A stretch of DNA of 64,000 bases from Coprococcus ammoniilyticus (lineage in GTDB: Bacteria > Bacillota > Clostridia > Lachnospirales > Lachnospiraceae). Shown here in pieces: positions 41,996-50,835 of the stretch (position 1 is its first letter; every line of letters begins with the position of its first letter). Below the pieces are notes generated by a model. That model had not been told where the DNA came from, did not search any database, and saw nothing but the letters and a program-made list of their open reading frames with translations. A program made the position numbers and the translations under genes. The stretch is from positions 1-64,000 of the forward strand of contig NZ_JAOQJS010000002.1 of the NCBI RefSeq assembly GCF_025567345.1. Reading direction: 5' to 3'.

Positions 41996-44221
41996 ATGTT
42001 AAATCCAGGAATGATACTCAGTAATCGTTATGAGATAATAGAATTGATCGGTACGGGCGGAATGTCTGAGGTTTATAAGGCAAAATGCCATGTGCTGAAC
42101 CGATATGTAGCAATAAAAGTTTTAAAGCCGGAATTCAGTTCCGATGTGAATTTTGTAACAAAATTCAGGATCGAGGCGCAGTCAGCAGCCGGATTATCCC
42201 ATCCGAATATCGTAAATGTATATGATGTCGGGGAGGACAATGGCATTTACTATATCGTAATGGAACTGGTAGAAGGAATTACCTTAAAGGAATATATTCA
42301 GGAAAAGGGAAGACTGAAATCAGATGAGGCAATTAATATTGCGATCCAGATCGCACAGGGACTGGAAGTAGCCCATCAGAATCATACGATCCACAGAGAT
42401 ATAAAGCCACAGAATATTATTGTGTCAAAAAATGGCGGAATCAAGGTTACAGATTTTGGTATTGCAAGAGCAGCTTCTTCCAACACTATGACAGCAAATG
42501 CCATGGGAAGTGTTCATTATATTTCCCCGGAGCAGGCAAGAGGCGGCTTCAGTGATGAAAGAAGTGATATTTATTCGCTTGGTATCACTATGTATGAAAT
42601 GGTAACCGGACATGTGCCATTTGAGGGAGAGAATAATGTTGCGGTTGCATTGATGCATATACAGGGTGAGATGATCTCCCCTAGAGAATATTATCCGGAC
42701 ATACCGACGAGTCTGGAAAAGATTATTTTGAAATGTACACAGAAGAAGGCAGAGCGCAGATATCTGACAGCAAGTGCTTTGATCGCAGATCTGAAGCGCG
42801 TGCAGGCAAATCCGGATATTGACTGTGTTGTTGTGCCTCCAATCGTGCCAAGTTCGCCAACGGTTGAAATGACCTCGGATGAAATGAAAGCAATCAAAGA
42901 AGGAAGGCAGATGAATGAGCCGGTGTTGGATGAGGAAGATCTGGAACCGGAAGAGCATCCGGAAGACACACCGATCATACCACCTTCCAAATTTGATAAT
43001 CTGTTTGATGATGACGACGATGAGGAGGATAACGAGGAAGAACTCAGACAGCCGGAAGATGATGACGATGCAGAACTGGATGAGCTGGATCCAAAACTGA
43101 AAAAGATCATTATGATATCAAGTATTGCAGTTGTAGTTATCATTGCAATCCTTGTTGCATTATTGATTTCTAAGATTGCCGGTTTCAAGCTATTCTCCGG
43201 AAAGAAGGATACGACAGATACACCGACGACTACGGAAGCAACAGAAAGTACTGACGATACAGATGAGAACAGTGATGCCAGTACAGATGATGTTACTACA
43301 AGTGAACAGGCAACGATTCCAATGGTCAATGTAGTAGGTCTGTATAAAACAGCAGCAGAAGAAGAACTGAAAAAAGCAGGATTCACAAACTATACATTTG
43401 AAACAAAGAAGGACAATGACGTTCAGGAGGGCTATGTAATCAGTCAGAGCGTAGACGAAGGAACGGCGGTCTCAGCAGATGAGGAGATTGTTGTAACGGT
43501 TTCAGAAGGCAAGGAAGATAAAGAAGTTCCGAATGTCAGAGGATATTCCGATGACCAGGCAACAACCTTGCTTACAGAAGCAGGCTTTACGGTTACCCAT
43601 GGTTATGAATATGACGATACAGTAGAGAAAAATTATGTAATCAGTCAGTCGCCGGAAGCAAAGACAATGCAGCCGGAGGGTTCTACTGTTAAGATCATTG
43701 TCAGCAATGGTAAAGAGGTACAGGATGTACCGGTGCCAAATCTGGTAGGTAAGACAGAGAAGGAAGCAGAATCTCTGCTGAGTGATGCAGGACTGGTTGG
43801 AAATCCAAGCCATGCAAACAGTAATGATGTAAAAGCAGGAAAGGTGATCAGCCAGGAAATTGATGCAGACAGTAAGGTAGAAGAAGGTTCAACGATCAAT
43901 TATGTGATCAGTGACGGACCGGAAACAGTTTCCTATACAGTTAAATTTACAGGTGCTATCACAAATGCAGGATATGATTTTGAGGCAGCAGGTAATGTAT
44001 CAGTGACCGTATCTTATACGATCGGAGATGCAACTTATAAGATATATTCCGGAGCAGCCGGAGAGGAGTCCTTCCCACTGGATATCGGCGGAGCAGATTC
44101 CATCAGCGGTTTATCAGAGGATTCCGGTACATTTACGGTTATGATCACAGATTCAGAAGGACAGGATGTAACATCAAGCTTTAACACCAGTGGTTTATCA
44201 GCATCCTTTACAAAGGAATAG
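41996..44221 (+). CDS. prkC: Membrane Ser/Thr protein kinase with PASTA domains
   Basis: PrkC/PknB-type kinase that senses muropeptides or lipid II and controls wall growth and dormancy. The 741-residue protein has a kinase domain (G-loop GTGGMSEVYKA 19-29, Lys41, HRDIKPQN with Asp135, DFGIARA about 153), a strongly acidic juxtamembrane stretch (about 330-365, runs of Asp and Glu), one membrane span (about 371-395), a Thr-rich linker and three PASTA repeats (about 440-648). About 90 further residues form a beta-rich domain (VKFTGAITNAGYDFEAAGNV…) of no family known to me. ATG 41996 fits the GAGAGGTG site. Confidence 0.94.
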   Translation: MLNPGMILSNRYEIIELIGTGGMSEVYKAKCHVLNRYVAIKVLKPEFSSDVNFVTKFRIEAQSAAGLSHPNIVNVYDVGEDNGIYYIVMELVEGITLKEYIQEKGRLKSDEAINIAIQIAQGLEVAHQNHTIHRDIKPQNIIVSKNGGIKVTDFGIARAASSNTMTANAMGSVHYISPEQARGGFSDERSDIYSLGITMYEMVTGHVPFEGENNVAVALMHIQGEMISPREYYPDIPTSLEKIILKCTQKKAERRYLTASALIADLKRVQANPDIDCVVVPPIVPSSPTVEMTSDEMKAIKEGRQMNEPVLDEEDLEPEEHPEDTPIIPPSKFDNLFDDDDDEEDNEEELRQPEDDDDAELDELDPKLKKIIMISSIAVVVIIAILVALLISKIAGFKLFSGKKDTTDTPTTTEATESTDDTDENSDASTDDVTTSEQATIPMVNVVGLYKTAAEEELKKAGFTNYTFETKKDNDVQEGYVISQSVDEGTAVSADEEIVVTVSEGKEDKEVPNVRGYSDDQATTLLTEAGFTVTHGYEYDDTVEKNYVISQSPEAKTMQPEGSTVKIIVSNGKEVQDVPVPNLVGKTEKEAESLLSDAGLVGNPSHANSNDVKAGKVISQEIDADSKVEEGSTINYVISDGPETVSYTVKFTGAITNAGYDFEAAGNVSVTVSYTIGDATYKIYSGAAGEESFPLDIGGADSISGLSEDSGTFTVMITDSEGQDVTSSFNTSGLSASFTKE

Positions 44222-44229
44222 GTGCAGGT

Positions 44230-45108
44230 ATGACAGGTAAGATCATAAAAGGCATTGGTGGTTTCTACTATGTTGTCTGTGAAAACGGCATCACATATGA
44301 ATGTAAAGCAAAGGGTGTCTTCCGGAATCGGAAGATTAAACCTTTGGTAGGCGATAATGTTGAGATAGAGATATTAGATGAAGAGAAGAATCTGGGCAAT
44401 ATTGAAGATATATTGCCCAGATTTAACTGGTTAAACAGACCTGCAGTTGCAAACGTAGATCAGACTGTAATTATTTTTGCAGTGTCTGCACCAGCACCTA
44501 ACTTCAATCTGCTTGACCGCTTTCTGATCAATATGGAGCAGCATGAGGTTCCTACAGTGATCTGCTTTAATAAAGTGGATCTGGAGGGCTTTCGTCAGAG
44601 TGAAGATATATGCAGATCTTATACAAAGAGTGGCTATGAGGTATTGTTTATCAGTGCCGAAAGCGGCTATGGGATTGATGTGTTAGAAGCAGTTATAAAA
44701 GGGAAAACAACGGTATTTGCAGGACCTTCAGGTGTAGGCAAGTCATCGACACTGAATTCATTATTTCCGGATGCCAATGTGCAGACGGGAGGTTTAAGTG
44801 AAAAGATCCAGCGTGGAAAACATACAACGAGACATTCAGAGCTGATGTTTGTAGATGATGATACTTATATTATGGATACACCGGGTTTCAGTTCGTTATA
44901 TACAGAAGGAATCGAAGCAGAAGATCTGAAGCTGTATTTTCCTGAGATTGCAGCATATACAGGAACCTGTAAATTTAACATGTGTAATCACATCAGTGAA
45001 CCGGGATGCCTGGTAAAGAAAGCTGTCAGCGATGGCAGAATCAGTAAGATGCGGTATGATGATTATGTTATGATATACAATGAATTAAAGGAAAAGAGGA
45101 AATGGTAA
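44230..45108 (+). CDS. rsgA: Ribosome small-subunit GTPase A
   Basis: RsgA (YloQ) is a circularly permuted GTPase that checks 30S maturation. The 292-residue protein has an OB-fold N-terminus (MTGKIIKGIGGFYYV), then the permuted order NKVDLEG (G4), SAESGYG (G5), GPSGVGKSSTLNSL (G1, about 163) and DTPGFSS (G3), and the C-terminal zinc knuckle C-x6-C-x-H-x6-C (CKFNMCNHISEPGC region). In Firmicutes it usually sits after prkC. Confidence 0.95.
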   Translation: MTGKIIKGIGGFYYVVCENGITYECKAKGVFRNRKIKPLVGDNVEIEILDEEKNLGNIEDILPRFNWLNRPAVANVDQTVIIFAVSAPAPNFNLLDRFLINMEQHEVPTVICFNKVDLEGFRQSEDICRSYTKSGYEVLFISAESGYGIDVLEAVIKGKTTVFAGPSGVGKSSTLNSLFPDANVQTGGLSEKIQRGKHTTRHSELMFVDDDTYIMDTPGFSSLYTEGIEAEDLKLYFPEIAAYTGTCKFNMCNHISEPGCLVKKAVSDGRISKMRYDDYVMIYNELKEKRKW

Positions 45109-45767
45109 TGTTAAAGCTGTCCCCATCAGTATTGTCTGCGGATTTTGGACATCTGGCAGAAGATATACAGATCATAGATCAGGCAGGAAGTGAATATATT
45201 CATCTGGATGTTATGGATGGGTCCTTTGTGCCGAATATTTCATTTGGAGCACCGGTTATCAAGAGTGTTCGTCCGGTATCTGATAAGGTGTTTGATGTTC
45301 ATCTTATGATTGATGAACCGGTGCGTTTCTTACAGGATTATAAGAATTGTGGAGCAGATATCGTAACAGTACATGCAGAAGCCTGCAAGCACCTTCACAG
45401 AACCATCGCAGCCATAAAAGAGCTGGGAATGAAAGCCGGAGTTGCATTAAATCCTGCAACACCATTATCGGTACTTGATTATGTATTAGAGGATGTAGAT
45501 ATGATTCTGATCATGTCAGTAAATCCGGGCTTTGGAGGGCAGAAGTTTATTCCATCTTCCCTTCGGAAGATTACAGAGACCAGAGCACTGTTAAACAGCC
45601 GTGGACTTCAGACAGATATTCAGGTAGACGGCGGTGTCACTCTTTCTAATGTGGCTGAGATCATTCAGGCAGGTGCAAATGTATTAGTTGCCGGATCTGC
45701 AGTATTCAAGGGAGATAAGGTTGAGAATGTAAAAGCCTTCCATAAGATTTTTTCAGAAATACAATAG
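45108..45767 (+). CDS. rpe: Ribulose-phosphate 3-epimerase
   Basis: Rpe interconverts ribulose 5-phosphate and xylulose 5-phosphate in the pentose phosphate pathway. The 219-residue TIM barrel has LSPSVLSADF, HLDVMDGSFVPNISFGAPV (metal His and Asp), DVHLMI, MSVNPGFGGQ and QVDGGV. The start is taken at 45108, overlapping the rsgA TAA (TAATG), because AGAGGA is at the right distance; ATG 45102 is too close to it. Confidence 0.95.
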   Translation: MLKLSPSVLSADFGHLAEDIQIIDQAGSEYIHLDVMDGSFVPNISFGAPVIKSVRPVSDKVFDVHLMIDEPVRFLQDYKNCGADIVTVHAEACKHLHRTIAAIKELGMKAGVALNPATPLSVLDYVLEDVDMILIMSVNPGFGGQKFIPSSLRKITETRALLNSRGLQTDIQVDGGVTLSNVAEIIQAGANVLVAGSAVFKGDKVENVKAFHKIFSEIQ

Positions 45768-45825
45768 AAAGTAATAAAAAGGCAGAAAGCAGATCTGCTG
45801 TCTGCCGGAACAGGTAACAGGATAT

Positions 45826-46473
45826 ATGAATCGATATTTAGTTGTTACAGGAGGAACCGTTTCAAAAAAAGTGCTTGAAACGGTTCTTTCCGATTATGAT
45901 TTTCAAAAAATAATAGCATGTGATAAAGGACTTGAAATCTGTCAGGAATGTGACATACTTCCGGATCTGGTTATTGGAGATTTTGATTCGGCAAAGACAG
46001 ATATTGTAGCATCATATCGGGAAAAGACAGAATTTCTGGATCTGGATACACATAAGGATTTTACAGATACCCATGTTGCGATTTCTTATATACTGGAGCA
46101 GGAGATCAGACCGGATGAAGTAATTCTGGTTGGAGCAACCGGAACCCGTATGGATCATACTCTTGCCAATATTGGCTTATTAAAGCAGTTTGCAGAGTTC
46201 GGAATATCGGCATATCTGATCGACGAGCATAACAGGATCACGATGACAGCACACCAACATATCGTGAAGCGTACCGATGCATACAGATATGTGTCACTGC
46301 TTCCATATACGGAACAGGTGACCGGTGTAACACTTCAGGGTTTTTATTATAATGCACAGGGGCTTACATTGAAGCTTGGAGAAAGCATCGGCGTCAGCAA
46401 TGAGCTGATTGCAGAGTGCGGTCTAATCGAATTTGAATCCGGATTATTAATTGTAATTGAAAGCCGTGATTGA
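45826..46473 (+). CDS. thiN: Thiamine pyrophosphokinase
   Basis: ThiN transfers pyrophosphate from ATP to thiamine to make TPP. The 215-residue protein has the substrate motif LPDLVIGDFDSAK (about 45-57), THKDFTDTHVAI (about 77) and GATGTRMDHTLANIGLL (about 105). It closes the long priA-to-thiN run. No TPP riboswitch precedes it. A terminator follows. Confidence 0.94.
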   Translation: MNRYLVVTGGTVSKKVLETVLSDYDFQKIIACDKGLEICQECDILPDLVIGDFDSAKTDIVASYREKTEFLDLDTHKDFTDTHVAISYILEQEIRPDEVILVGATGTRMDHTLANIGLLKQFAEFGISAYLIDEHNRITMTAHQHIVKRTDAYRYVSLLPYTEQVTGVTLQGFYYNAQGLTLKLGESIGVSNELIAECGLIEFESGLLIVIESRD

Positions 46474-46557
46474 GATAGAGTCATTATGTATATCTGTCTA
46501 AACGATATACAAGATCAAATAATAATAAAATGCAGTATTAAAGAATAAAAGGAAATA

Positions 46558-46615
46558 AAAAAGATACTCTGAAAGCAAAGGACCAGTGTAATCCCGTGAT
46601 CAGAGTATCTTTTTA
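46558..46615. terminator. Bidirectional terminator between thiN and the Na/Pi transporter
   Basis: AAAAGATACTCTGA pairs with TCAGAGTATCTTTT across a 27-base loop, with A and T runs on both sides. It lies between convergent genes. Confidence 0.85.
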
Positions 46616-46639
46616 TAATGCTTATTATCAGAATAATCT

Positions 46640-48637
46640 TTATTTTTTCTTAGAGTCTTTTTTCTGTTTTACTTTTTCAATCTTTGTCTTCTTGATCTCT
46701 TTTAATTTAGGCTCTTTTTTTGTCTGCTGTTCGTTTTTATCTGCCTTAGCTGTGTTCAGATCCACAGATTTCGGAGCAGAAGATTTATTTGCATCTGATT
46801 GCGAGATCTTATGTTCCAGCTCTGGCAGGCTCGCCTTATACTTTTCGGTGATCGGATCAGAGTACAGAGACATGTAGTAGCAGTAGAGTGCTTTATATTC
46901 TTCGGAGGTCTTATATCCATTTGTGTAGATATGACCGTGCATTTCGTCAAAGGAATCTGTAGTTAATTTCTTTGCAATATGAAGTCCGATATTAGAACAG
47001 TGACTTCCGATACGATCCAGACTGGTCAGGATATCTACAAGAGCAAAACCACCGTCGATATCGCAGTCTCCGGTCTGTAAACGGATAACATGGTGATCTT
47101 TGATGATCTCTTTTACCTCTGTGATTGACTGAGCAAGCGGCTCGATACGGGAGACAGCCGTTAAATCATCGTTTTTGAATGCCATAAAGGTTGTATCAAT
47201 GATATTGGCTGTAGCCTGTAAGAGCGTATTGATCTCCATGGTTCCCTGTGTGGAGAAGGAGATTTTTTCATCGGTGATCTTTCTGCCGACGATCAGAAGA
47301 TTTTCACAGTGGTCACCGATTCGTTCCAGGTCACTGACACTGTTTAATAATTCAGATGCCAGCTTTCGTTCGGATGAATGCAGCCGCTTGGAGGTAATCT
47401 TTAACAGATATTCGTTTAACGCACTTTCACATTTATCAATGAACATCTCATTTTCAAGAAGTTTTCCAGCAGTTTCTTCATTATATTCCGATAATAACTG
47501 ACTTCCGAGTTCGAAGTTTTCCTTGATGGAGTCTGTCATGGAGAACATTACCTTCTGCGCCTGGGTAAGAGCAATGTTTGGTGTATCAAGAAGCATTGGA
47601 TCGAGAGATGCAAGCTCTTTGTCAATTTTGGATTCTTTATCGTCGCCGATGATCTTACCGGTCAGATCTGCGATCTTATTTGCGAATGGAAGCAGCAGGA
47701 TCGCAATGATAAAGTTAAACATAAAATGTAGGTTTGCAATTACACCACGGTTGATGATCTTATCTATGAATGGGAAGGTGATAAACAACTGAAGGCCATA
47801 GATCACAACAACGAAGAAAATCGCACCGATAATATTAAATAACAGATAGGACATGGCAACACGTTTTGCCTTTTTGTTTGCACCGATACTGCCGAGCAGG
47901 ATGGCGAAACATTTTCCTATATTAATACCGATAATAATAGGAATTGAAGAACCATAGGAAACAACTCCTGTTGAGGATAATGCCTGAAGGATACCGACTG
48001 AAGCAGAGGAGCTCTGGATGATCGCTGTTAAGACAAGACCAATCAGGATACCAAGGAGTGGATTACTGAAAGAAATGAACAGATTCTGGAATGCTTCAGA
48101 TTCTTTTAAAGGAGCGAACACAGCTTCCATTGTATTCATACCAAGGAATAAGATACCAAGACCGACTAAGATACCGGCGATATCTTTATGTTTTTTCTTA
48201 TGGGCAAACAGAATGATAAAAGCACCAATACCGATCAGAACGGGTGCAAAAGAAGAAGGTTTTAATAATTTAAGAATAAACATATCTTCGCCAAGATCAC
48301 CAAGACGTAAAATCTGTGCGGTTGCGGTACTACCGACATTGGCACCAAATACAACAGGGATCGCCTGACCAAGCTTCATGATACCGGCATTTACAAAACC
48401 GATCAGCATGATCGTAGTTGCTGCAGAACTCTGAATGATCGCTGTTACACCGGTACCAAGACCAAAGCCCTTAATCGCGCCGGTTGCCTGACTCTTACCG
48501 GTCGTCAGTTTTTCAAGTATCCGTTCCAGACTTCCTCCTGCCAGATTCTTCAGGGAATCGCCCATCATGTTCATTCCAAACAGGAACAGTCCTACGCCTC
48601 CAAGTAAAGTCAGTATTGAAAAAAAGTCCACTTCCAT
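46640..48637 (-). CDS. Na+/phosphate cotransporter with PhoU domain (NptA/YjbB type)
   Basis: This 665-residue protein is probably an inward phosphate symporter with its own regulatory domain. The N-terminal 330 residues hold 8-9 membrane spans and the two inverted-repeat signatures GVTAIIQSSAATT and LTAIIQSSSASVGIL. A PhoU-like helical domain follows (about 350-560, with ELLNSVSDLERIGDHCENL and SLDRIGSHCSNIGLHI). The last 40 residues are rich in Lys (KKTKIEKVKQKKDSKKK). Upstream lies a pair of Pho-box-like repeats. Some members lower internal phosphate instead, so direction is not certain. Confidence 0.9.
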   Translation of the reverse strand: MEVDFFSILTLLGGVGLFLFGMNMMGDSLKNLAGGSLERILEKLTTGKSQATGAIKGFGLGTGVTAIIQSSAATTIMLIGFVNAGIMKLGQAIPVVFGANVGSTATAQILRLGDLGEDMFILKLLKPSSFAPVLIGIGAFIILFAHKKKHKDIAGILVGLGILFLGMNTMEAVFAPLKESEAFQNLFISFSNPLLGILIGLVLTAIIQSSSASVGILQALSSTGVVSYGSSIPIIIGINIGKCFAILLGSIGANKKAKRVAMSYLLFNIIGAIFFVVVIYGLQLFITFPFIDKIINRGVIANLHFMFNFIIAILLLPFANKIADLTGKIIGDDKESKIDKELASLDPMLLDTPNIALTQAQKVMFSMTDSIKENFELGSQLLSEYNEETAGKLLENEMFIDKCESALNEYLLKITSKRLHSSERKLASELLNSVSDLERIGDHCENLLIVGRKITDEKISFSTQGTMEINTLLQATANIIDTTFMAFKNDDLTAVSRIEPLAQSITEVKEIIKDHHVIRLQTGDCDIDGGFALVDILTSLDRIGSHCSNIGLHIAKKLTTDSFDEMHGHIYTNGYKTSEEYKALYCYYMSLYSDPITEKYKASLPELEHKISQSDANKSSAPKSVDLNTAKADKNEQQTKKEPKLKEIKKTKIEKVKQKKDSKKK

Positions 48638-48683
48638 ATCCTCCTGTGAATAAAAATTACCTTCTGAATAAATGTTAAAATCA

Positions 48684-48700
48684 TGTAATGACCATGTAAA
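48684..48700 (-). promoter_or_regulatory. Pho-box-like direct repeat upstream of the phosphate transporter
   Basis: On the minus strand TTTACA and ATTACA are exactly 11 bases apart, the spacing of PhoP boxes in Firmicutes (TTAACA-like units with 5-base gaps). A further inverted TTTACATG lies at 48707-48714 on the plus strand. The boxes sit about 47-63 bases before the start codon, near a probable -35 region. Confidence 0.4.
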
Positions 48701-48768
48701 ATAAAATTTACATGCTTGGATATTATAACATAGATAGTATTCTTGTTCTATATTTTTTATTAGGATGC

Positions 48769-48791
48769 TTACAAATTTGTAATAATATAAT
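48769..48791 (+). promoter_or_regulatory. 14-bp perfect palindrome next to a -10 box
   Basis: TTACAAATTTGTAA (48769-48782) is a perfect palindrome, followed at once by TATAAT (48786-48791). A repressor at the palindrome would block this promoter. The symporter gene starts 123 bases downstream. No clear -35 is seen. Confidence 0.45.
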
Positions 48792-48914
48792 AGAAATAAA
48801 AAAGAAATATAGAAAAATTATATAAAAAGAGACTTGACACGAAGAAGCGGATAGTGAGAACATAAAGCAGTAAAAAATGATCGGAACCCGGGTGGGTTTG
48901 AAGGAGTCTTTGAT

Positions 48915-50363
48915 ATGAGCAGAAGCAAAAGAAAATATTTATTTCAGAATGATCAAAATACATTAAACGGGGCACTGCTGGCTGGAAATAATTCAATGGC
49001 AGAGATGCTGCTCTGGTCATTGGTCCTGCTGCCGCCGGTGATCGGAGTATATGGAGCCGGTGTGTGTGTTATCAATATTGGTCTGTTTGTCGGTACAACA
49101 TTTGCCTGGTTGTTTCTGGTAAAGCGGCTCCGTTCTTATCGGGATCTTCCCCAGAAGACAATCGGAAGTATGTGGGAATTTTTATATGACAGATACCGGT
49201 CGGTTATATTAAAGGACAGCTTTCTTGTTGTATGGCTGCTGATCCTTCTGTCTATGACTGCAGCATTGCTGGAATATGGGAGTAAGGTGATCAGCAAGAC
49301 GGTTGGCATGGAATATCACTGGGTTGCCGTAGGAATCGTGGTGAGCTTAAGCATTTATATGTGTATACTCGGAAATAAAGTAAGAAGTGTAATAAGGAGT
49401 ATCTTCTATATAATATTGCTGTTTGTATTCTTTGTGCTGGTCATCAGTTTGTTTATGGTAAATAAACCATCGGAGCTTCTCGATATTTATGGAAAGCTGC
49501 ATATGAAGGGCGGAACTAGTGTATATCTGAATATTCTGTATTATAACGGCACACAGACCGGTGTTACATATATTATATCCATGGTCGGTATGGGACTTGG
49601 CTGTCTTGGACTTCCATTTTTATTTAATGGAGCATTTGAAGCAAAGGACAGTCATGAGCTGGATCGTGGACGGGTGTTGTCAATCCTGTATACAGGCGTG
49701 ATGATTGTTGTGATCAGTGTCTGGTCATTGTTAAATGCAGTATGTATCTATCCGTTAAAGGTGACGCTTGATTCTGGAATTGACGAACTGCTCCGGACTT
49801 ATATTGCAGCCTTATGTCATAAGCTGGAAGTTCCGACAGAGATCCGATATGTTATACTTGGAGTTTTGGTTATTACGCTGTTGTGTCTGACCGAGCGTAT
49901 ATTTGCAATGAGTATGGAAGTAGCTCGGGGACTTCTGCCAAAAATGAAATGGATCAGGAATGAAAAACAGCAGAATGTGGCAGATATAGGCCTGCTGGTT
50001 ATTCTTTCAGGCGCATTACTGGTGATCGTCGGTATATGGAAGCCGGAGTATCAGAAACTGATCACGGTTTCATGGGAGTATGCATCTGCAATGGCAGCTC
50101 CATGTATATTGGCAGTTGTCTGGCGAGCAGCAAGCAGACCGGGAATTTTTGCAGGACTGTTTACAGGGCTTGCGGTTTGTTCTGTCTGGTATTTTGTACC
50201 GATGATAGAAGGAAATACACTGGCGGTATCAACAGAACTGAGTGCGGGAACTGCGTCCTTTGTATTTGCTTTGGCGGTAACGATCATTGTCAGTATGTTT
50301 ACGCATAAGAAAAATGAAGCGGAAAAGAAATTGTTTGACCAGATAAAGCTGGATCAGAGATAG
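48915..50363 (+). CDS. Sodium:solute symporter family protein (PutP-like)
   Basis: This 482-residue membrane protein has about 12-13 hydrophobic spans. It shows weak but consistent SSS-family signs: TYIISMVGMGLGCLGLPFLFNGAFEAKD in the middle region, an ERIFAMSMEVARGLLPKM segment where family members have the ISRAI stretch, and AMAAPCILAVVWRAASRPGIFAGLFTGL near the C-terminus. The substrate, perhaps proline, pantothenate or another small organic solute, cannot be told. It has a GAAGGAG site; rlmH follows 13 bases later. Confidence 0.65.
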   Translation: MSRSKRKYLFQNDQNTLNGALLAGNNSMAEMLLWSLVLLPPVIGVYGAGVCVINIGLFVGTTFAWLFLVKRLRSYRDLPQKTIGSMWEFLYDRYRSVILKDSFLVVWLLILLSMTAALLEYGSKVISKTVGMEYHWVAVGIVVSLSIYMCILGNKVRSVIRSIFYIILLFVFFVLVISLFMVNKPSELLDIYGKLHMKGGTSVYLNILYYNGTQTGVTYIISMVGMGLGCLGLPFLFNGAFEAKDSHELDRGRVLSILYTGVMIVVISVWSLLNAVCIYPLKVTLDSGIDELLRTYIAALCHKLEVPTEIRYVILGVLVITLLCLTERIFAMSMEVARGLLPKMKWIRNEKQQNVADIGLLVILSGALLVIVGIWKPEYQKLITVSWEYASAMAAPCILAVVWRAASRPGIFAGLFTGLAVCSVWYFVPMIEGNTLAVSTELSAGTASFVFALAVTIIVSMFTHKKNEAEKKLFDQIKLDQR

Positions 50364-50376
50364 AAAATGGAGATGC

Positions 50377-50835
50377 ATGATGCTGTTCAAGATCATATGT
50401 GTTGGAAAGATAAAAGAAGAATATTATAGCAGTCAGATACAGGAACTCTGTAAACAGATCAACAAAAAGAACCGGGTAGAGATCATTCAGAGTGAGGATG
50501 AGAAAATACCGAAGAATGCATCCGATGCTGTAAAGCAGAAGATCATTGAAACAGAAAGCAGAAACAGTCTTGCAAGTATCGGCAAAAATGATTTTGTGAT
50601 CGCTCTTTGCATAGAAGGTAAAAAATATACAACCGAACAATTTGCGGCAATCATACGTCAGGCAGAAGAGCGGGAATATGAAGCAGTATCCTTTCTGATC
50701 GGTGGTTCTCTGGGAACTTCAAACGAACTTATCAGACGTGCAGATGTGAAAATGAGTTTTTCGGATATGACATTCCCGCATCAGTTGATGCGTGTCATGT
50801 TGCTTGACCAGATCCGTATTATTTGTGATAAGTAA
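50377..50835 (+). CDS. rlmH: RlmH-family rRNA methyltransferase lacking its C-terminal tail
   Basis: RlmH methylates pseudouridine 1915 in 23S rRNA. The 152-residue protein keeps the SPOUT knot: FLIGGSLGTSNELIRRADVKMSFSDMTFPHQLMRVMLLDQI, with the SAM-binding Gly motif intact. The family normally ends LLEQIYRAFKI…PYHK; here the sequence turns to RIICDK and stops, so the last 15 or so residues with the conserved Tyr and His are missing. Its final 17 bases overlap the 3' end of an opposing RlmH-like gene. It may be inactive alone. Confidence 0.8.
   Translation: MMLFKIICVGKIKEEYYSSQIQELCKQINKKNRVEIIQSEDEKIPKNASDAVKQKIIETESRNSLASIGKNDFVIALCIEGKKYTTEQFAAIIRQAEEREYEAVSFLIGGSLGTSNELIRRADVKMSFSDMTFPHQLMRVMLLDQIRIICDK

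Noticed and set aside
42691..43386. Long serine-rich open frame on the minus strand
   Set aside because: It is the mirror of the acidic Asp/Glu-rich segment of the PASTA kinase gene (GAT/GAA codons read backward as Ser and Phe); no ribosome site and no recognisable sequence.
43315..43910. Internal repeats as a mobile or tandem DNA repeat
   Set aside because: They are the three PASTA domains of the kinase, repeated at protein level and diverged in DNA.
45768..45825. Hairpin GGCAGA…TCTGCC between rpe and thiN
   Set aside because: There is no T-run and the gap is short; it may be an mRNA processing or pausing element but is not a supported terminator.
45768..45830. TPP riboswitch before thiN
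   Set aside because: The gap is too short and lacks the conserved thi-box segments.
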